From the NCBI GenBank assembly GCA_030016465.1, contig JASEJL010000010.1, positions 1,456-22,186 on the forward strand: a stretch of 20,731 nucleotides of DNA, in the 5' to 3' direction. This DNA comes from Patescibacteria group bacterium. Its GTDB lineage: Bacteria; Patescibacteriota; Minisyncoccia; Minisyncoccales; DG-74-1. Made by a program: the position numbers and the translations under genes. Below, in pieces: positions 1 to 8,118 of this stretch; position 1 is the stretch's first letter; each line of letters begins with the position of its first letter. The notes beneath the pieces are model-generated. The model was not told the origin of the DNA, did not search any database, and saw nothing but the letters and a program-made list of their open reading frames with translations.

Positions 1-1022
1 TTTCCTTCGGGTTTAAAATTTTTTTGGTCAGTAGTAGTAGCTTCAGGTTCATCTCTATTGTAATTAAAATATCGGTATAGAGTTACTCCATCTCCAGCCG
101 GCTCAACTGAAGGTTTTTGAAAGAGGGTTACTGAGTAGGCAGTAAATTGTAAATCTTTAGCAGAAAAATTTTCTAGCGGGTGATAGAAAGAGTCTTCTTT
201 CGTCTGGTAGATTAAATTATTGTCATCTTCTTTAGGAAAATAATCGCATTGTCCGCGAAAATCTTCTTTTTCGTGAAGAACTATTCCATATTCATATTTT
301 ATCGTACGTACTTTGGTGTATGGATCTTCAGATATTGAAGGCACAAAAAAGATGGTGTTACCATTTTCTGTTACTTGAAAATTCTGGAAATTTCCTGAGA
401 ATTTTACCATTGGACAACCCTTTTCTGTTTTTGGATTCCACATAATTTCCTTTAATTTTTCAACCGCCTTATTTCGTTCTTGACCTGATTTTGTGATGTA
501 TGTCTCTAAGGCTTGTTTAATGTCCTCCTCCTTCTCAACTTTATAATTGCAAATATAAACTCCGGGGACAACTACTTGCTCTAAAGGTTCAATTTCGGGT
601 AATGTCATAATCTTTAATTGGGGGTTAATGGTATTAAAAATTAAAACTGAAGAAAGTAAAAGTAGTCCTCCCAAAAAAGCATGGAAAATACCGCTTTTGG
701 CATCAATCATTTGTTCGAGATTACCAGCTGAAGTTAAATATTTTATGCCGTTGTAAATTAAAACGCCGAAAATGACAAAACCAATGAGGCTGACTGCCAA
801 GGTAAAAATATAATTTATATACTCAGGAAGGCCGCTTTCAATGGTTGTGGGGACAGGTTTACCGCCAATTTCAGGATAAGTAATTTCCAAAGCCCTGACA
901 CATCTTCCATCAATCTCTTTCGTATTAGACGGGCATTCTGCCAAACCAAAATTAGCAAAAACGAATAAGGAAAAGAAAATTATTGAAAACAAGATAAAGC
1001 TTTTTTTCCCCCCGTTACTCAT
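1..1022 (-). CDS. Secreted/membrane protein with N-terminal two-helix (pilin/VirB2-like) domain, partial
   Basis: The frame is open from an ATG at 1020-1022 to the left window edge, giving about 340 residues with the C-terminus missing. Residues 8-28 form a signal peptide ending near FGLAEC. A YPEIGG motif follows at about 49-54, then two membrane helices at about 72-92 and 113-131, ending in TINP. The whole block (EIxYPEIxG, EYIxYIF, GIxYLxSxGN, AFLGxxLLLS, TINPxL) recurs in the gene at 4491-7076, so the two are paralogous there. Two helices behind a signal peptide resemble the TrbC/VirB2 pilin-like layout of type IV secretion systems; that is an inference from topology. The later part (about residue 145 onward) is soluble, mixed sequence that I do not recognise. 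It is the last visible gene of the minus-strand surface cluster. No clear Shine-Dalgarno precedes the ATG, and the start context is duplicated just upstream. Confidence 0.75.
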   Translation of the reverse strand, partial: MSNGGKKSFILFSIIFFSLFVFANFGLAECPSNTKEIDGRCVRALEITYPEIGGKPVPTTIESGLPEYINYIFTLAVSLIGFVIFGVLIYNGIKYLTSAGNLEQMIDAKSGIFHAFLGGLLLLSSVLIFNTINPQLKIMTLPEIEPLEQVVVPGVYICNYKVEKEEDIKQALETYITKSGQERNKAVEKLKEIMWNPKTEKGCPMVKFSGNFQNFQVTENGNTIFFVPSISEDPYTKVRTIKYEYGIVLHEKEDFRGQCDYFPKEDDNNLIYQTKEDSFYHPLENFSAKDLQFTAYSVTLFQKPSVEPAGDGVTLYRYFNYNRDEPEATTTDQKNFKPEG

Positions 1023-1101
1023 AATTGAGTTCAATTTACCCCGTTACTCATAATTATCATATTCAAAATGAATTCAACGCTGGATTTATGAGTAATAGGG
1101 T
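1008..1101. repeat. CCCCGTTACTCATAA direct and inverted repeat
   Basis: CCCCGTTACTCATAATT occurs twice in direct orientation (about 1009-1025 and 1041-1057 when aligned). The second copy, from 1038, is also inverted at 1086-1101 with 14 of 16 bases matching. The inverted pair could fold as a long-looped stem in the gap between two minus-strand genes. The first direct copy carries the start codon of the partial gene at 1-1022, read as ATGAGTAACGGGG on the minus strand. The upstream copy makes an identical decoy start that stops after six codons. The CCCCGTT core recurs at 7989 and 11314. Confidence 0.6.
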
Positions 1102-1110
1102 TCATTATAT

Positions 1111-4100
1111 TTATTCTAATATTTCTATTATTGTTTGAGAAGCACTTTCTATTTCAGACTGGGTTTGTTTGATTTCATCTATTTTGTTTGTAATTTGGCC
1201 AATCGGAAAAGGGTTGCCGCCAGTCGGCGGTTCGGCTGAGCAATCGCCTTCATTAACTGTTCCAAAATCAAATTTGAAAGTTCGGGGTTGAAAACCAACT
1301 GTTTTTATTGAAAATTCTTTTTCGTACTTTAAATCTTTCAAAGAAATATCAGGAAGGTCATAGGTTAAGGGGTTAATTAGATTAATTTCTTTCAAATTTC
1401 CTGGCCAGTCAATGGGAATTTCTGGAGGTATATCTAAGGGCACATAAATTACAGATTGAAGAGACGGCGATGAATTTTTTTCTATTTTCATTTTCGGATA
1501 ATCATCTTTATTAACAATTTTAACAATAATCTTTGCCTCAGGAATAGAGACAGGCAAGCATTCTCTATTATCGGCTATTTTCACTGGAAAAACACCAGGG
1601 AAAGGCACTTTGTTTAAATCTATTTCTTGGGTTTTTGGGTTAATATAATCTTCAAGCCATAATCCTTTGTTTGCCAATTGCTTATTTATTGCCTCATAAA
1701 TTGCTTTACTATACACATCTCTAAAAACCTCGTCTATTGCCTTCTGGATATTTTTACCTACCTCACTCACCTTGTTAAGTTCTTTTTGAATCTTGTCAAT
1801 TGTTTTATTTAATTCGCTTTCTATTTCTTTGGCTTTGTCTCGCCATCCTCCTTCTTTGCCAAGGGCATTTTTTACATTTTTGCAGAACTGATTAACATCT
1901 TCGCAAAAGGGAATTTCAGGTATTTTCGGAAATTTCAAAAAGGAAAAATAATAATCGGGGCAGATAATTGAAATTGAAAAAGAAGGTAGAGTAAGTTTAG
2001 CTTCAAAACAAGCTCCAAAGTCAGGTATATCTAAAGCATTAAGAATAAAAGTAAAGATGAGTTCAAAAATAGCGCCCAGGTCAATACCAGTGATTTTAAA
2101 GTCAATTTTAGGAGAAGGAACAGAGATTTGGGGTAATTTTAATTGTGGCAAGGAGAGATTAAATAAATTTATTTGAGGAAGAGAAAAACTAATTGAAGGA
2201 AACTCCACCCTTCCTCTTAATTGCAAGTTTGGTACTTGAGGTATGGGCACAGAAAGGTCAAAAGAAGGTAAATTGAGCTGGGGTAATTGAAAATATAAAT
2301 AAGGAAAGATATTGGCGCAGTTGTTCAAATCGCAAAGCTCAATATCTGGCAAAATTATGTCTTCGAAAATTAGGCTTGGCAGTTTAATTTCTAAAAAAGG
2401 TGGAATAGAAAATTCGGGCAAGATAATATCAGGAATAATAATATCTGGCAAAACAATTTTGGGCAAACTCGGTAAACCAATTGGACAATCATATCCCAGG
2501 CCACCGCCAAAACCAAAAGGAAGATTTAAAATAGTTCGGCCCGGATAACTTTTTTCTGAACCAGAATATGTTTCTGAATCAGGAGCTTCAATTTTTCCGG
2601 TAAACAAAGGAAGAATTTTACAAGGGTCGGGAATATCCTCTCTTCCTTCATCTTTTAATTCCCGACATTTATTTTCTAAAGTGATATAATTACAGTCTGA
2701 AGGAACAGACACCCCTTCGTCCTTGAATAACTTCTGGCACTGAATAGCAGCAGCAATCTTACTATTTATTTCGCAAGAACATCTTATATCTTTACAAATT
2801 TGAGGAAGATGAAGAGGAGGTTGACAAGGAAGAGGAGGTTGAGGAGGAAGAGGAGGTTGAGGAGGAAAAGGAGGTTCTAGCGCCGTTAAGTTAGATTTAC
2901 AATGATCTTTCCAAAGGCTATTACATTCATTTATAATAGTTTTTATCACCTTGTCTGGGGCATAACAATCTGCTGCTTTTTGTTTTGGTCCCCACTTACC
3001 GTTCATTGTTGGCAAATTAGCACACTGTTCCATTAACCAGCTTAATGTTTTAAAGTACCAGTTAATACCCTCCCCTGTTTTGACTTTTTCATCGCCAGAA
3101 ATCTGACCGTATTCAGGAGATTGATATTGATATTCTTTTGAAGCTTTTTCAGCTTCAAATTCAACTGGTTGAGTTTCTGCTTTTTTCGGAATTTTTTCCT
3201 TCATATTTTCATATTCTTCAGTAAGCTCCTCTTTTATTTTTTTCCACTCTTCTTTTACCTCGTCAGGAGCTTCTTCAAGCTGCTCATCAATTTGGTTAAT
3301 TGTATCATCAATTTTCTCTTTAAATTTTTCAATCTCTTGTTTAAGAGTTGCCATTGGTGCTTGCCCAATTTTTTTCAACCCTATCTCTATCTCTTTATGA
3401 ATTTCCGATATACCCGGGCAGAATTTTATTTTCGGAATTTTCGGAATTTCCGGAAAAGGAATTTTAATTTCTTTGGGAAGTTTAGGTATTTCCGGCGCTT
3501 TTAATAAATTTGATAAATCAGGCGACAATTTTGGGCAGGTAAAACTTAAATTCGGAAGAGAAGCAAAAGAAGGCCGGTCAATGGAAATTGTAATTGGCTC
3601 AAAAGGAAAACAAACCTGAAGGGTTTGAGAAGGAATAGTGATGGCAATATCACCTAACTTGGGAAATTTAAGTTTATCAGGCAAAGCCAGACCAAATTTA
3701 CTTATCTCCACCTTGCCTAATTTCAGATCATTTAAACCAATTTTTACTTTAGCCTTTATTTCAATATGTTTTTGAGGACCAGTGCCTAGCATCAGACAGC
3801 CTCTAATGCCGCAAACTGGGCCAGGTTTGCATTGGGCAGTACAATTTTTAGTGTAGTCTTTATTATACAATTTTTGATTTTCTTTAGCTTTCGAAATAAT
3901 TTCTTCGCTTTTTTCCAAAACCCTTTCTAAATTTTTTTCTAATTCTGCAGCTACTTCCTGTCTTAAAGTTGCCAATTCCTTCGAAAGACCGCTTTCCATT
4001 TCTCTTAATAAAAGGGTTCTCATATCTGAAAGAGCATCAATTCGATCAGCAATTTCTTCTTTCTTTCCTTCAATTTCTCCGATATTTTCATAAGGGAAAC

Positions 4101-4494
4101 CAAGAACTCTACTAGCCGGAGCGCAACTTGGACCGCCAGAGGTTATTTTTGGTAAACATTCAGAGACAGCAAGATTACAATTACTTTTTTCTAGTTTCTC
4201 ATTTAATTCTTCGTTTAACACTACCAAATCTTCAGTCAGTCTTTCAATTTCGGAAAGAAGATGAATTAATCTTTGAGGAAAACGAGGAAAAAAGTAAGGA
4301 GCATATTCCTGGGCTAAAACTTGAGAACTTTTGTTTACTTTTCGAATCAAGTTTCCATTTAGAGTATCTAAAAAGGTAGGTTTTTTTAACCAGTCAGCTT
4401 TGACCAAAAATGCTAAAACAAAACAGAAAGAAAAGAGTAATAAAATTAGAATAATTTTTTTTTGAATTAAGAATTTCAATATTATAGTTTTCAT
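1111..4494 (-). CDS. Large LPxI-repeat surface protein with N-terminal membrane anchor
   Basis: This encodes 1127 residues of unknown function. Residues 10-32 form one hydrophobic helix (signal anchor or uncleaved signal). A charged, probably coiled-coil segment runs to about residue 215. Two long stretches, about 245-358 and 665-815, are dominated by short hydrophobic strands spaced by proline, with LPxI, LPxL and IPxI recurring every five to eight residues. This is superficially like AHNAK-type repeats and suggests an extended beta structure. About 375-445 and 885-935 look like coiled coil. A proline-rich linker at about 538-561 (QPPLP units) precedes a cysteine-bearing segment. The ATG overlaps the TGA of the gene at 4491-7076 by four bases (ATGA), so the two are likely translationally coupled. 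It lacks the two-helix domain of its neighbours. A structural role on the cell surface is inferred from anchor and repeats only. Confidence 0.75.
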   Translation of the reverse strand: MKTIILKFLIQKKIILILLLFSFCFVLAFLVKADWLKKPTFLDTLNGNLIRKVNKSSQVLAQEYAPYFFPRFPQRLIHLLSEIERLTEDLVVLNEELNEKLEKSNCNLAVSECLPKITSGGPSCAPASRVLGFPYENIGEIEGKKEEIADRIDALSDMRTLLLREMESGLSKELATLRQEVAAELEKNLERVLEKSEEIISKAKENQKLYNKDYTKNCTAQCKPGPVCGIRGCLMLGTGPQKHIEIKAKVKIGLNDLKLGKVEISKFGLALPDKLKFPKLGDIAITIPSQTLQVCFPFEPITISIDRPSFASLPNLSFTCPKLSPDLSNLLKAPEIPKLPKEIKIPFPEIPKIPKIKFCPGISEIHKEIEIGLKKIGQAPMATLKQEIEKFKEKIDDTINQIDEQLEEAPDEVKEEWKKIKEELTEEYENMKEKIPKKAETQPVEFEAEKASKEYQYQSPEYGQISGDEKVKTGEGINWYFKTLSWLMEQCANLPTMNGKWGPKQKAADCYAPDKVIKTIINECNSLWKDHCKSNLTALEPPFPPQPPLPPQPPLPCQPPLHLPQICKDIRCSCEINSKIAAAIQCQKLFKDEGVSVPSDCNYITLENKCRELKDEGREDIPDPCKILPLFTGKIEAPDSETYSGSEKSYPGRTILNLPFGFGGGLGYDCPIGLPSLPKIVLPDIIIPDIILPEFSIPPFLEIKLPSLIFEDIILPDIELCDLNNCANIFPYLYFQLPQLNLPSFDLSVPIPQVPNLQLRGRVEFPSISFSLPQINLFNLSLPQLKLPQISVPSPKIDFKITGIDLGAIFELIFTFILNALDIPDFGACFEAKLTLPSFSISIICPDYYFSFLKFPKIPEIPFCEDVNQFCKNVKNALGKEGGWRDKAKEIESELNKTIDKIQKELNKVSEVGKNIQKAIDEVFRDVYSKAIYEAINKQLANKGLWLEDYINPKTQEIDLNKVPFPGVFPVKIADNRECLPVSIPEAKIIVKIVNKDDYPKMKIEKNSSPSLQSVIYVPLDIPPEIPIDWPGNLKEINLINPLTYDLPDISLKDLKYEKEFSIKTVGFQPRTFKFDFGTVNEGDCSAEPPTGGNPFPIGQITNKIDEIKQTQSEIESASQTIIEILE
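2821..2874. repeat. 18-bp in-frame tandem repeat (QPPLPP units)
   Basis: Three consecutive 18-bp units close to TTGAGGAGGAAGAGGAGG (2821-2838, 2839-2856, 2857-2874), with a decayed fourth before 2821. They encode PPQPPL-type units on the minus strand inside the LPxI-repeat protein. The period is a multiple of three, so copy-number change would keep the frame and only lengthen or shorten the proline linker. Confidence 0.75.
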
Positions 4495-7076
4495 TTATAA
4501 ATAACACAGCAAGCTCCAACCCCCCGCCTTTCAAACCAGTCAGCTGGTTTTTTTCCCTGGGCCGGTCTTTCTACGCTAGGCTTGAGGGGGTTAAAATACG
4601 GGTCATTATAATAAACAAATTCTATACCCGACTCTTGCTCCATTCCGGTTAAGACAATGAAATGGCCTTTCTCTGTATAAGGTGGCTTGCCCTTACTGCT
4701 GACAATTGCCACTTTATTTTTACCATTTGTTCTAAATTCCTTCAAAAGACCGTTTAGATTACATGTGTTGCATTTGATATCTTTATCATTTATAAAAGCT
4801 TTCACTCCGGCACAACAAAATCCCCAACCTGTTCCTACTCCGCAAACCCGATAACCGTTTTTCAAAACCCAGTCAGCTACTGTGGGTGGATCAACTTTCG
4901 CGCCAAAAAAATTTAAGGCCATTGCTAATGAGGTTGGACCGCAGCCAGATGTGTTAAGCTTCGTTCCTCCACAGCCAAACTTGTGCTCCGCCCATCTTGG
5001 ATCCCTTTGGCTAAAATAGGGGACTTGATTATGACCAGAGGCTAAAGGAGAATAAACGCCTTCGGGAGGAGGAATGTAAACAGACGGTCTTTCTTTTAAA
5101 GGTTTCAAAGGAAAACGAGGCGCTTCATCTGGTTTGCTAGTGCAGCAAAAAAAGCTTAGGGGATGGCAATCGGTAATTATTTCATCGTCAGGTCCTTTAT
5201 TGCCAAGTGCCATTTCACAACTTAACAACGTCCAGAAAGGTTCTTCCTCAGGTTTTTCAGTAGTGCCAGGTCCCATGCTAAGACAGGTCTGGATATATGC
5301 TCTTATCTTATTTAAATCTACTTTATCTATTTCATCTTCTTCTTCTTCTTGAGATTTTAAAAAAAATTCAGCATTTTTAATATCTCCTTTTATCCATTTT
5401 AAGAGTTTAAAAATTTCATCTTCATATATCTTTATTCTTTCAACTGTTTCTTTTATTTCCTGCCGGGGACAGGAGTCGCCATGACAACCGCCGAGGGTTT
5501 GAAGACAGGGAGAATCACAGAGAAAATAACAGAGATTCGGATCAGCAGGAGTAGGGGGCGTACATTTTCCTATCCCGCATTTGTTTATTCGGTTAGGAGG
5601 GTCGCCACAAGCTTTTTCATAGCAAGGATTAGGTGGGTCGCAAGCGCAATCGATCTTACAGCGGCTTTCGCTGTAGCATTGCTGGACAAGTATGTTCATC
5701 TTTGATAATTCGACTAATATTTTATCAATATAATAAATCAGCTCTTCCAGGCTGGTATTGGTTTCATAACTTATTCCTGATAACTGATCCATTATTTTTT
5801 CTCCTAATGGGATTGCGATCGGACAGGATAATGGTTCTCCTTCAACTGGCTCTAGAGTAAATTCTTCTGCTAATTCTAATTCTTCAGGATATATTTTTTC
5901 AGGGGTGTAAGGATAGTCAAAAATGGTTCCGCCAACTGGGCAATAAAAAACCAAAGGGTCATCTTTGGCTGGCAAATAAAGTCTTTCTAATTTAGTTGTT
6001 CCCCCTTGTTCTTCAATAGAAGCTACGCTCTCGTAATATTCTGCCCTGGTAAGCAATCCTCTTTCTTTACAACCCTCTAAAACTTCATCAGTTAACCTAC
6101 GAAACTTTCTTCCTTCCTCTTCAAAAATGTTTTTAATTTCAATAAGCTTTTCTTTATAAGCTAAAAGTTCTTCTGATTTTTCTTTATTTATTTTTAAAAC
6201 CTTATTTATTTTTTTTTCCACTTTTTTACAGGGATTACCCTGGCAGCCAACCGGCAGAGCAAAATTTTTTGGTTTCTGACAAAGACCCTCAAGTTCTTCA
6301 CAATGGCAGTCTTGAGTTAACTGTTTTAGATAATGATTTAAATCAGAAATTCTCTCAACACTTGCACTTTCAGTTTCTATTTTTTCTTTAAGAAATTCTT
6401 CAAAATTTCTCACCAGAGCCTCTAATTCATCGGTTCGCTTTTCTTCCCAAAGTCCTTTTTCTAACATTGGGCCAATTGGTATTTCCCAATAAATCTGGGT
6501 TATCTCTTCTTTCATTTTAACACATTTCCCTTCTCTGCATTCATAAGTATAAGGACAATCTTCATTGATCTTGCAGGAGGTTTTTATAACACATTTTCCT
6601 TCTTTTTTTTCACATTCAAAACCTCTCGGACAGTCTTTATTTTCTTCACAAAATTTAGGTTTCTTGAGAGGCGGAAATTCAAATTTTACCAATTCTGGAT
6701 TAATGGTGGTTAAAATTAGGTAACCTGAAAGCAAAAGAATTGCGCCTAAAAAAGCTGAAGAAATTTGATCACGTGCTTCTTTTAATTTCGCTACATTACC
6801 GGTTGAAATTAAATAAAGAATCCCTCCCCGAATTAAAGAGCCGAAAAGAATTAAACCGATAATGGCAACGGAGAAACTAAAAATGTATCTGATGTATTCG
6901 GCCAGGCCGATTTCTAGTGTTTCTGGTTTTAGGCCAAAAATTTCCGGGTATTCAATTTCTAATTTTCTTTCTTGGGCAAAAAGAAAATAGGGTGAAAGCA
7001 GAACAAAAAAGAAAACTAAGGAAAAAATGATAACTACCCCTCTTTTTTTTATTATTTTTATTATCTTCTTAAGCAT
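4491..7076 (-). CDS. Secreted multidomain protein: two-helix pilin/VirB2-like domain plus C39-like cysteine peptidase
   Basis: This encodes 861 residues. A signal peptide lies at about 12-34, then YPEI at 43-46 and two membrane helices (about 62-84 and 106-125) ending in TINPEL. This domain is shared with the partial gene at 1-1022. Two CxxxxDCPxxxxC cysteine knots follow at about 142-186, then a charged coiled coil, and a second cysteine-rich stretch at about 462-540. From about residue 682 to the end there is a peptidase C39-like domain: VPYFSQRDPRW, catalytic Cys712 in SGCGPTSLAMAL, His805 in GHFIVLTG, and a YNDP motif near 824-825. The family includes peptidases and amidase-like enzymes; the substrate here is unknown. 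It is the first gene of the three-gene surface cluster and overlaps the next gene by ATGA. A strong extended -10 sits six bases before its ATG. The many cysteines imply an oxidising, extracytoplasmic location. Confidence 0.85.
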   Translation of the reverse strand: MLKKIIKIIKKRGVVIIFSLVFFFVLLSPYFLFAQERKLEIEYPEIFGLKPETLEIGLAEYIRYIFSFSVAIIGLILFGSLIRGGILYLISTGNVAKLKEARDQISSAFLGAILLLSGYLILTTINPELVKFEFPPLKKPKFCEENKDCPRGFECEKKEGKCVIKTSCKINEDCPYTYECREGKCVKMKEEITQIYWEIPIGPMLEKGLWEEKRTDELEALVRNFEEFLKEKIETESASVERISDLNHYLKQLTQDCHCEELEGLCQKPKNFALPVGCQGNPCKKVEKKINKVLKINKEKSEELLAYKEKLIEIKNIFEEEGRKFRRLTDEVLEGCKERGLLTRAEYYESVASIEEQGGTTKLERLYLPAKDDPLVFYCPVGGTIFDYPYTPEKIYPEELELAEEFTLEPVEGEPLSCPIAIPLGEKIMDQLSGISYETNTSLEELIYYIDKILVELSKMNILVQQCYSESRCKIDCACDPPNPCYEKACGDPPNRINKCGIGKCTPPTPADPNLCYFLCDSPCLQTLGGCHGDSCPRQEIKETVERIKIYEDEIFKLLKWIKGDIKNAEFFLKSQEEEEDEIDKVDLNKIRAYIQTCLSMGPGTTEKPEEEPFWTLLSCEMALGNKGPDDEIITDCHPLSFFCCTSKPDEAPRFPLKPLKERPSVYIPPPEGVYSPLASGHNQVPYFSQRDPRWAEHKFGCGGTKLNTSGCGPTSLAMALNFFGAKVDPPTVADWVLKNGYRVCGVGTGWGFCCAGVKAFINDKDIKCNTCNLNGLLKEFRTNGKNKVAIVSSKGKPPYTEKGHFIVLTGMEQESGIEFVYYNDPYFNPLKPSVERPAQGKKPADWFERRGVGACCVIYK

Positions 7077-7082
7077 TATGAA

Positions 7083-7091
7083 ATTATAACA
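7083..7091 (-). promoter_or_regulatory. Extended -10 promoter (TGTTATAAT) of the surface-protein operon, probably leaderless
   Basis: On the minus strand TGTTATAAT fits TGn-TATAAT perfectly and is followed by six bases and then the ATG of the 861-residue gene. Initiation about seven bases past the hexamer would start the mRNA at or next to the ATG, leaving no room for a Shine-Dalgarno. No good -35 was found, as expected for an extended -10. The rsmA promoter has the same geometry. Confidence 0.6.
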
Positions 7092-7104
7092 CGGAAATAA
7101 AGTT

Positions 7105-7932
7105 TTAAAAAGGTAAAGAACAGGTTAGTTTCATCCAGTCATTGATTTTTAATGTTTCTGCTCTTTGACCGGGCTGAATGCCATTTTTCAAAAGCCAGGA
7201 TTTTACCTTTTTCTTATCTAATTTTAACATCTTTGAGAGATTATTTAAAATCTGTTTTCTGGGCCGGGAAAACCCTGCCTTAACTATCTTAAAAAATTTG
7301 TCTGAATCTATTTTTCTGTTTGTCGAAATCTCTGTAATCCGAAGGATGGCTGAATCAACTTCTGGTTGGGGCCAGAAGGATTTTTTGGAAATATAGCGAA
7401 TAATTTTTGGTTGAGCATAAAATTGAACCGAAACAGCTAATAAGTTCATATCCGGGACTTTAGCGCAAATCCTTTGAGCCACCTCTTTCTGAACCACCAA
7501 TACCATCTCTAAAGGTTTGACTTCCACACTTTCCAGAAATTTTCTGATAACCGGTGCTGTTAGATAAAAAGGCAGGTTAGCCACCACCTTGTAATTTCCA
7601 ATTTCCAATTTCCAATTTCCAATTTTACGAATATCATCCTGGATGATTTCTATGTTCTTAAGATCTTTAAGAGTTTCTTTTAAAATTTCTATCATTTTTG
7701 GGTCTTTTTCGATGATAACAACTTTTTTTACTTTTTTTGCCAAGGCTATTGTTAAATTTCCGGTTCCCGGGCCGATTTCCAAAACAATATCATCTTCTGA
7801 AAGCTCAGCCGCCTCAATTATTTTTTTTAAAACTTTTTTGTCAATCAAAAAATTTTGACCCAATCTTTTAGAAGGTAAAAACCGGTACTTTTTGAGCAAG
7901 TTTTTTACTTCTAATTTTGAAACTAAGTCCAT
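7105..7932 (-). CDS. rsmA: 16S rRNA (adenine(1518)-N(6)/adenine(1519)-N(6))-dimethyltransferase
   Basis: RsmA/KsgA dimethylates two adjacent adenines in the 3'-terminal hairpin of 16S rRNA during late 30S assembly, using S-adenosylmethionine. The 275-residue protein has the usual length and motifs: GQNFL at about 25-29, SAM-binding LEIGPGTGNL at 51-60, the acidic IIEKD at about 73-77 and the catalytic NLPF at 119-122 (NLPY in most relatives). The C-terminal helical domain contains FSRPRKQ and ends normally. Residues 104-113 (IGNWKLEIGN) are encoded by a tandem repeat just before the KVVANLPF strand. An extended -10 lies six bases before the ATG, suggesting a leaderless transcript. The gene is divergent from the M23 peptidase, with a nested palindrome between them. 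It does not appear co-transcribed with the surface genes, which have their own promoter. Confidence 0.95.
   Translation of the reverse strand: MDLVSKLEVKNLLKKYRFLPSKRLGQNFLIDKKVLKKIIEAAELSEDDIVLEIGPGTGNLTIALAKKVKKVVIIEKDPKMIEILKETLKDLKNIEIIQDDIRKIGNWKLEIGNYKVVANLPFYLTAPVIRKFLESVEVKPLEMVLVVQKEVAQRICAKVPDMNLLAVSVQFYAQPKIIRYISKKSFWPQPEVDSAILRITEISTNRKIDSDKFFKIVKAGFSRPRKQILNNLSKMLKLDKKKVKSWLLKNGIQPGQRAETLKINDWMKLTCSLPF
7592..7622. repeat. CCAATTT tandem repeat inside rsmA
   Basis: About four 7-8-bp units of TTTCCAATTTCCAA type lie inside rsmA and encode IGNWKLEIGN. The repeat is in frame and falls in the loop before the catalytic NLPF strand, where most RsmA proteins have a short turn. It looks like a small in-frame repeat expansion tolerated by the protein. 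Confidence 0.6.
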
Positions 7933-7938
7933 TTAATC

Positions 7939-7947
7939 ATTGTATCA
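7939..7947 (-). promoter_or_regulatory. Extended -10 promoter (TGATACAAT) of rsmA, probably leaderless
   Basis: On the minus strand TGATACAAT matches TGn-TAnAAT and is followed by GATTAA and the rsmA ATG. The six-base gap to the start codon is identical to that before the 861-residue surface gene, so transcription probably begins at the start codon. No convincing -35 is present; the upstream DNA is the arm of a palindrome. Confidence 0.5.
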
Positions 7948-7959
7948 CAAAAAACCCTT

Positions 7960-8076
7960 GCCCGGTAGTGAATTTTGGACAGAGCTTTACCCCGTTAGAA
8001 AGCCCCGCCCTTTCTAACGGGGTTTACTCTCTTTTTGTTTGCCAAAGACAAACAAGTCCAAAATCTACTACCGGGC
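7960..8076. repeat. Nested palindrome: GCCCGGTAG outer arms, ACCCCGTTAGAAAG inner arms
   Basis: The outer arms are GCCCGGTAG-N3-ATTTTGGAC at 7960-7980 and its inverse at 8056-8076, matching at 19 of 21 positions. Inside them ACCCCGTTAGAAAG (7989-8002) pairs perfectly over 14 bp with 8010-8023 around a CCCCGCC loop. It lies between the divergent rsmA and M23 genes, so it is not placed as a terminator for either. It looks like a miniature palindromic element. A third GCCCGGTAG is at 9247-9255. Confidence 0.75.
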
Positions 8077-8118
8077 TTGACATTAACTGAGAATTTTAAG
8101 AGAATAGAAAAAGAACCT

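Noticed and set aside
2312..3504. Plus-strand ORFs opposite the LPxI-repeat protein
   Set aside because: They mirror the repetitive minus-strand gene and lack any recognisable motif.
8035..8118. TTG start for the M23 peptidase
   Set aside because: The added codons lie in the palindrome; the ATG at 8119 gives a normal basic N-terminus before the membrane helix.
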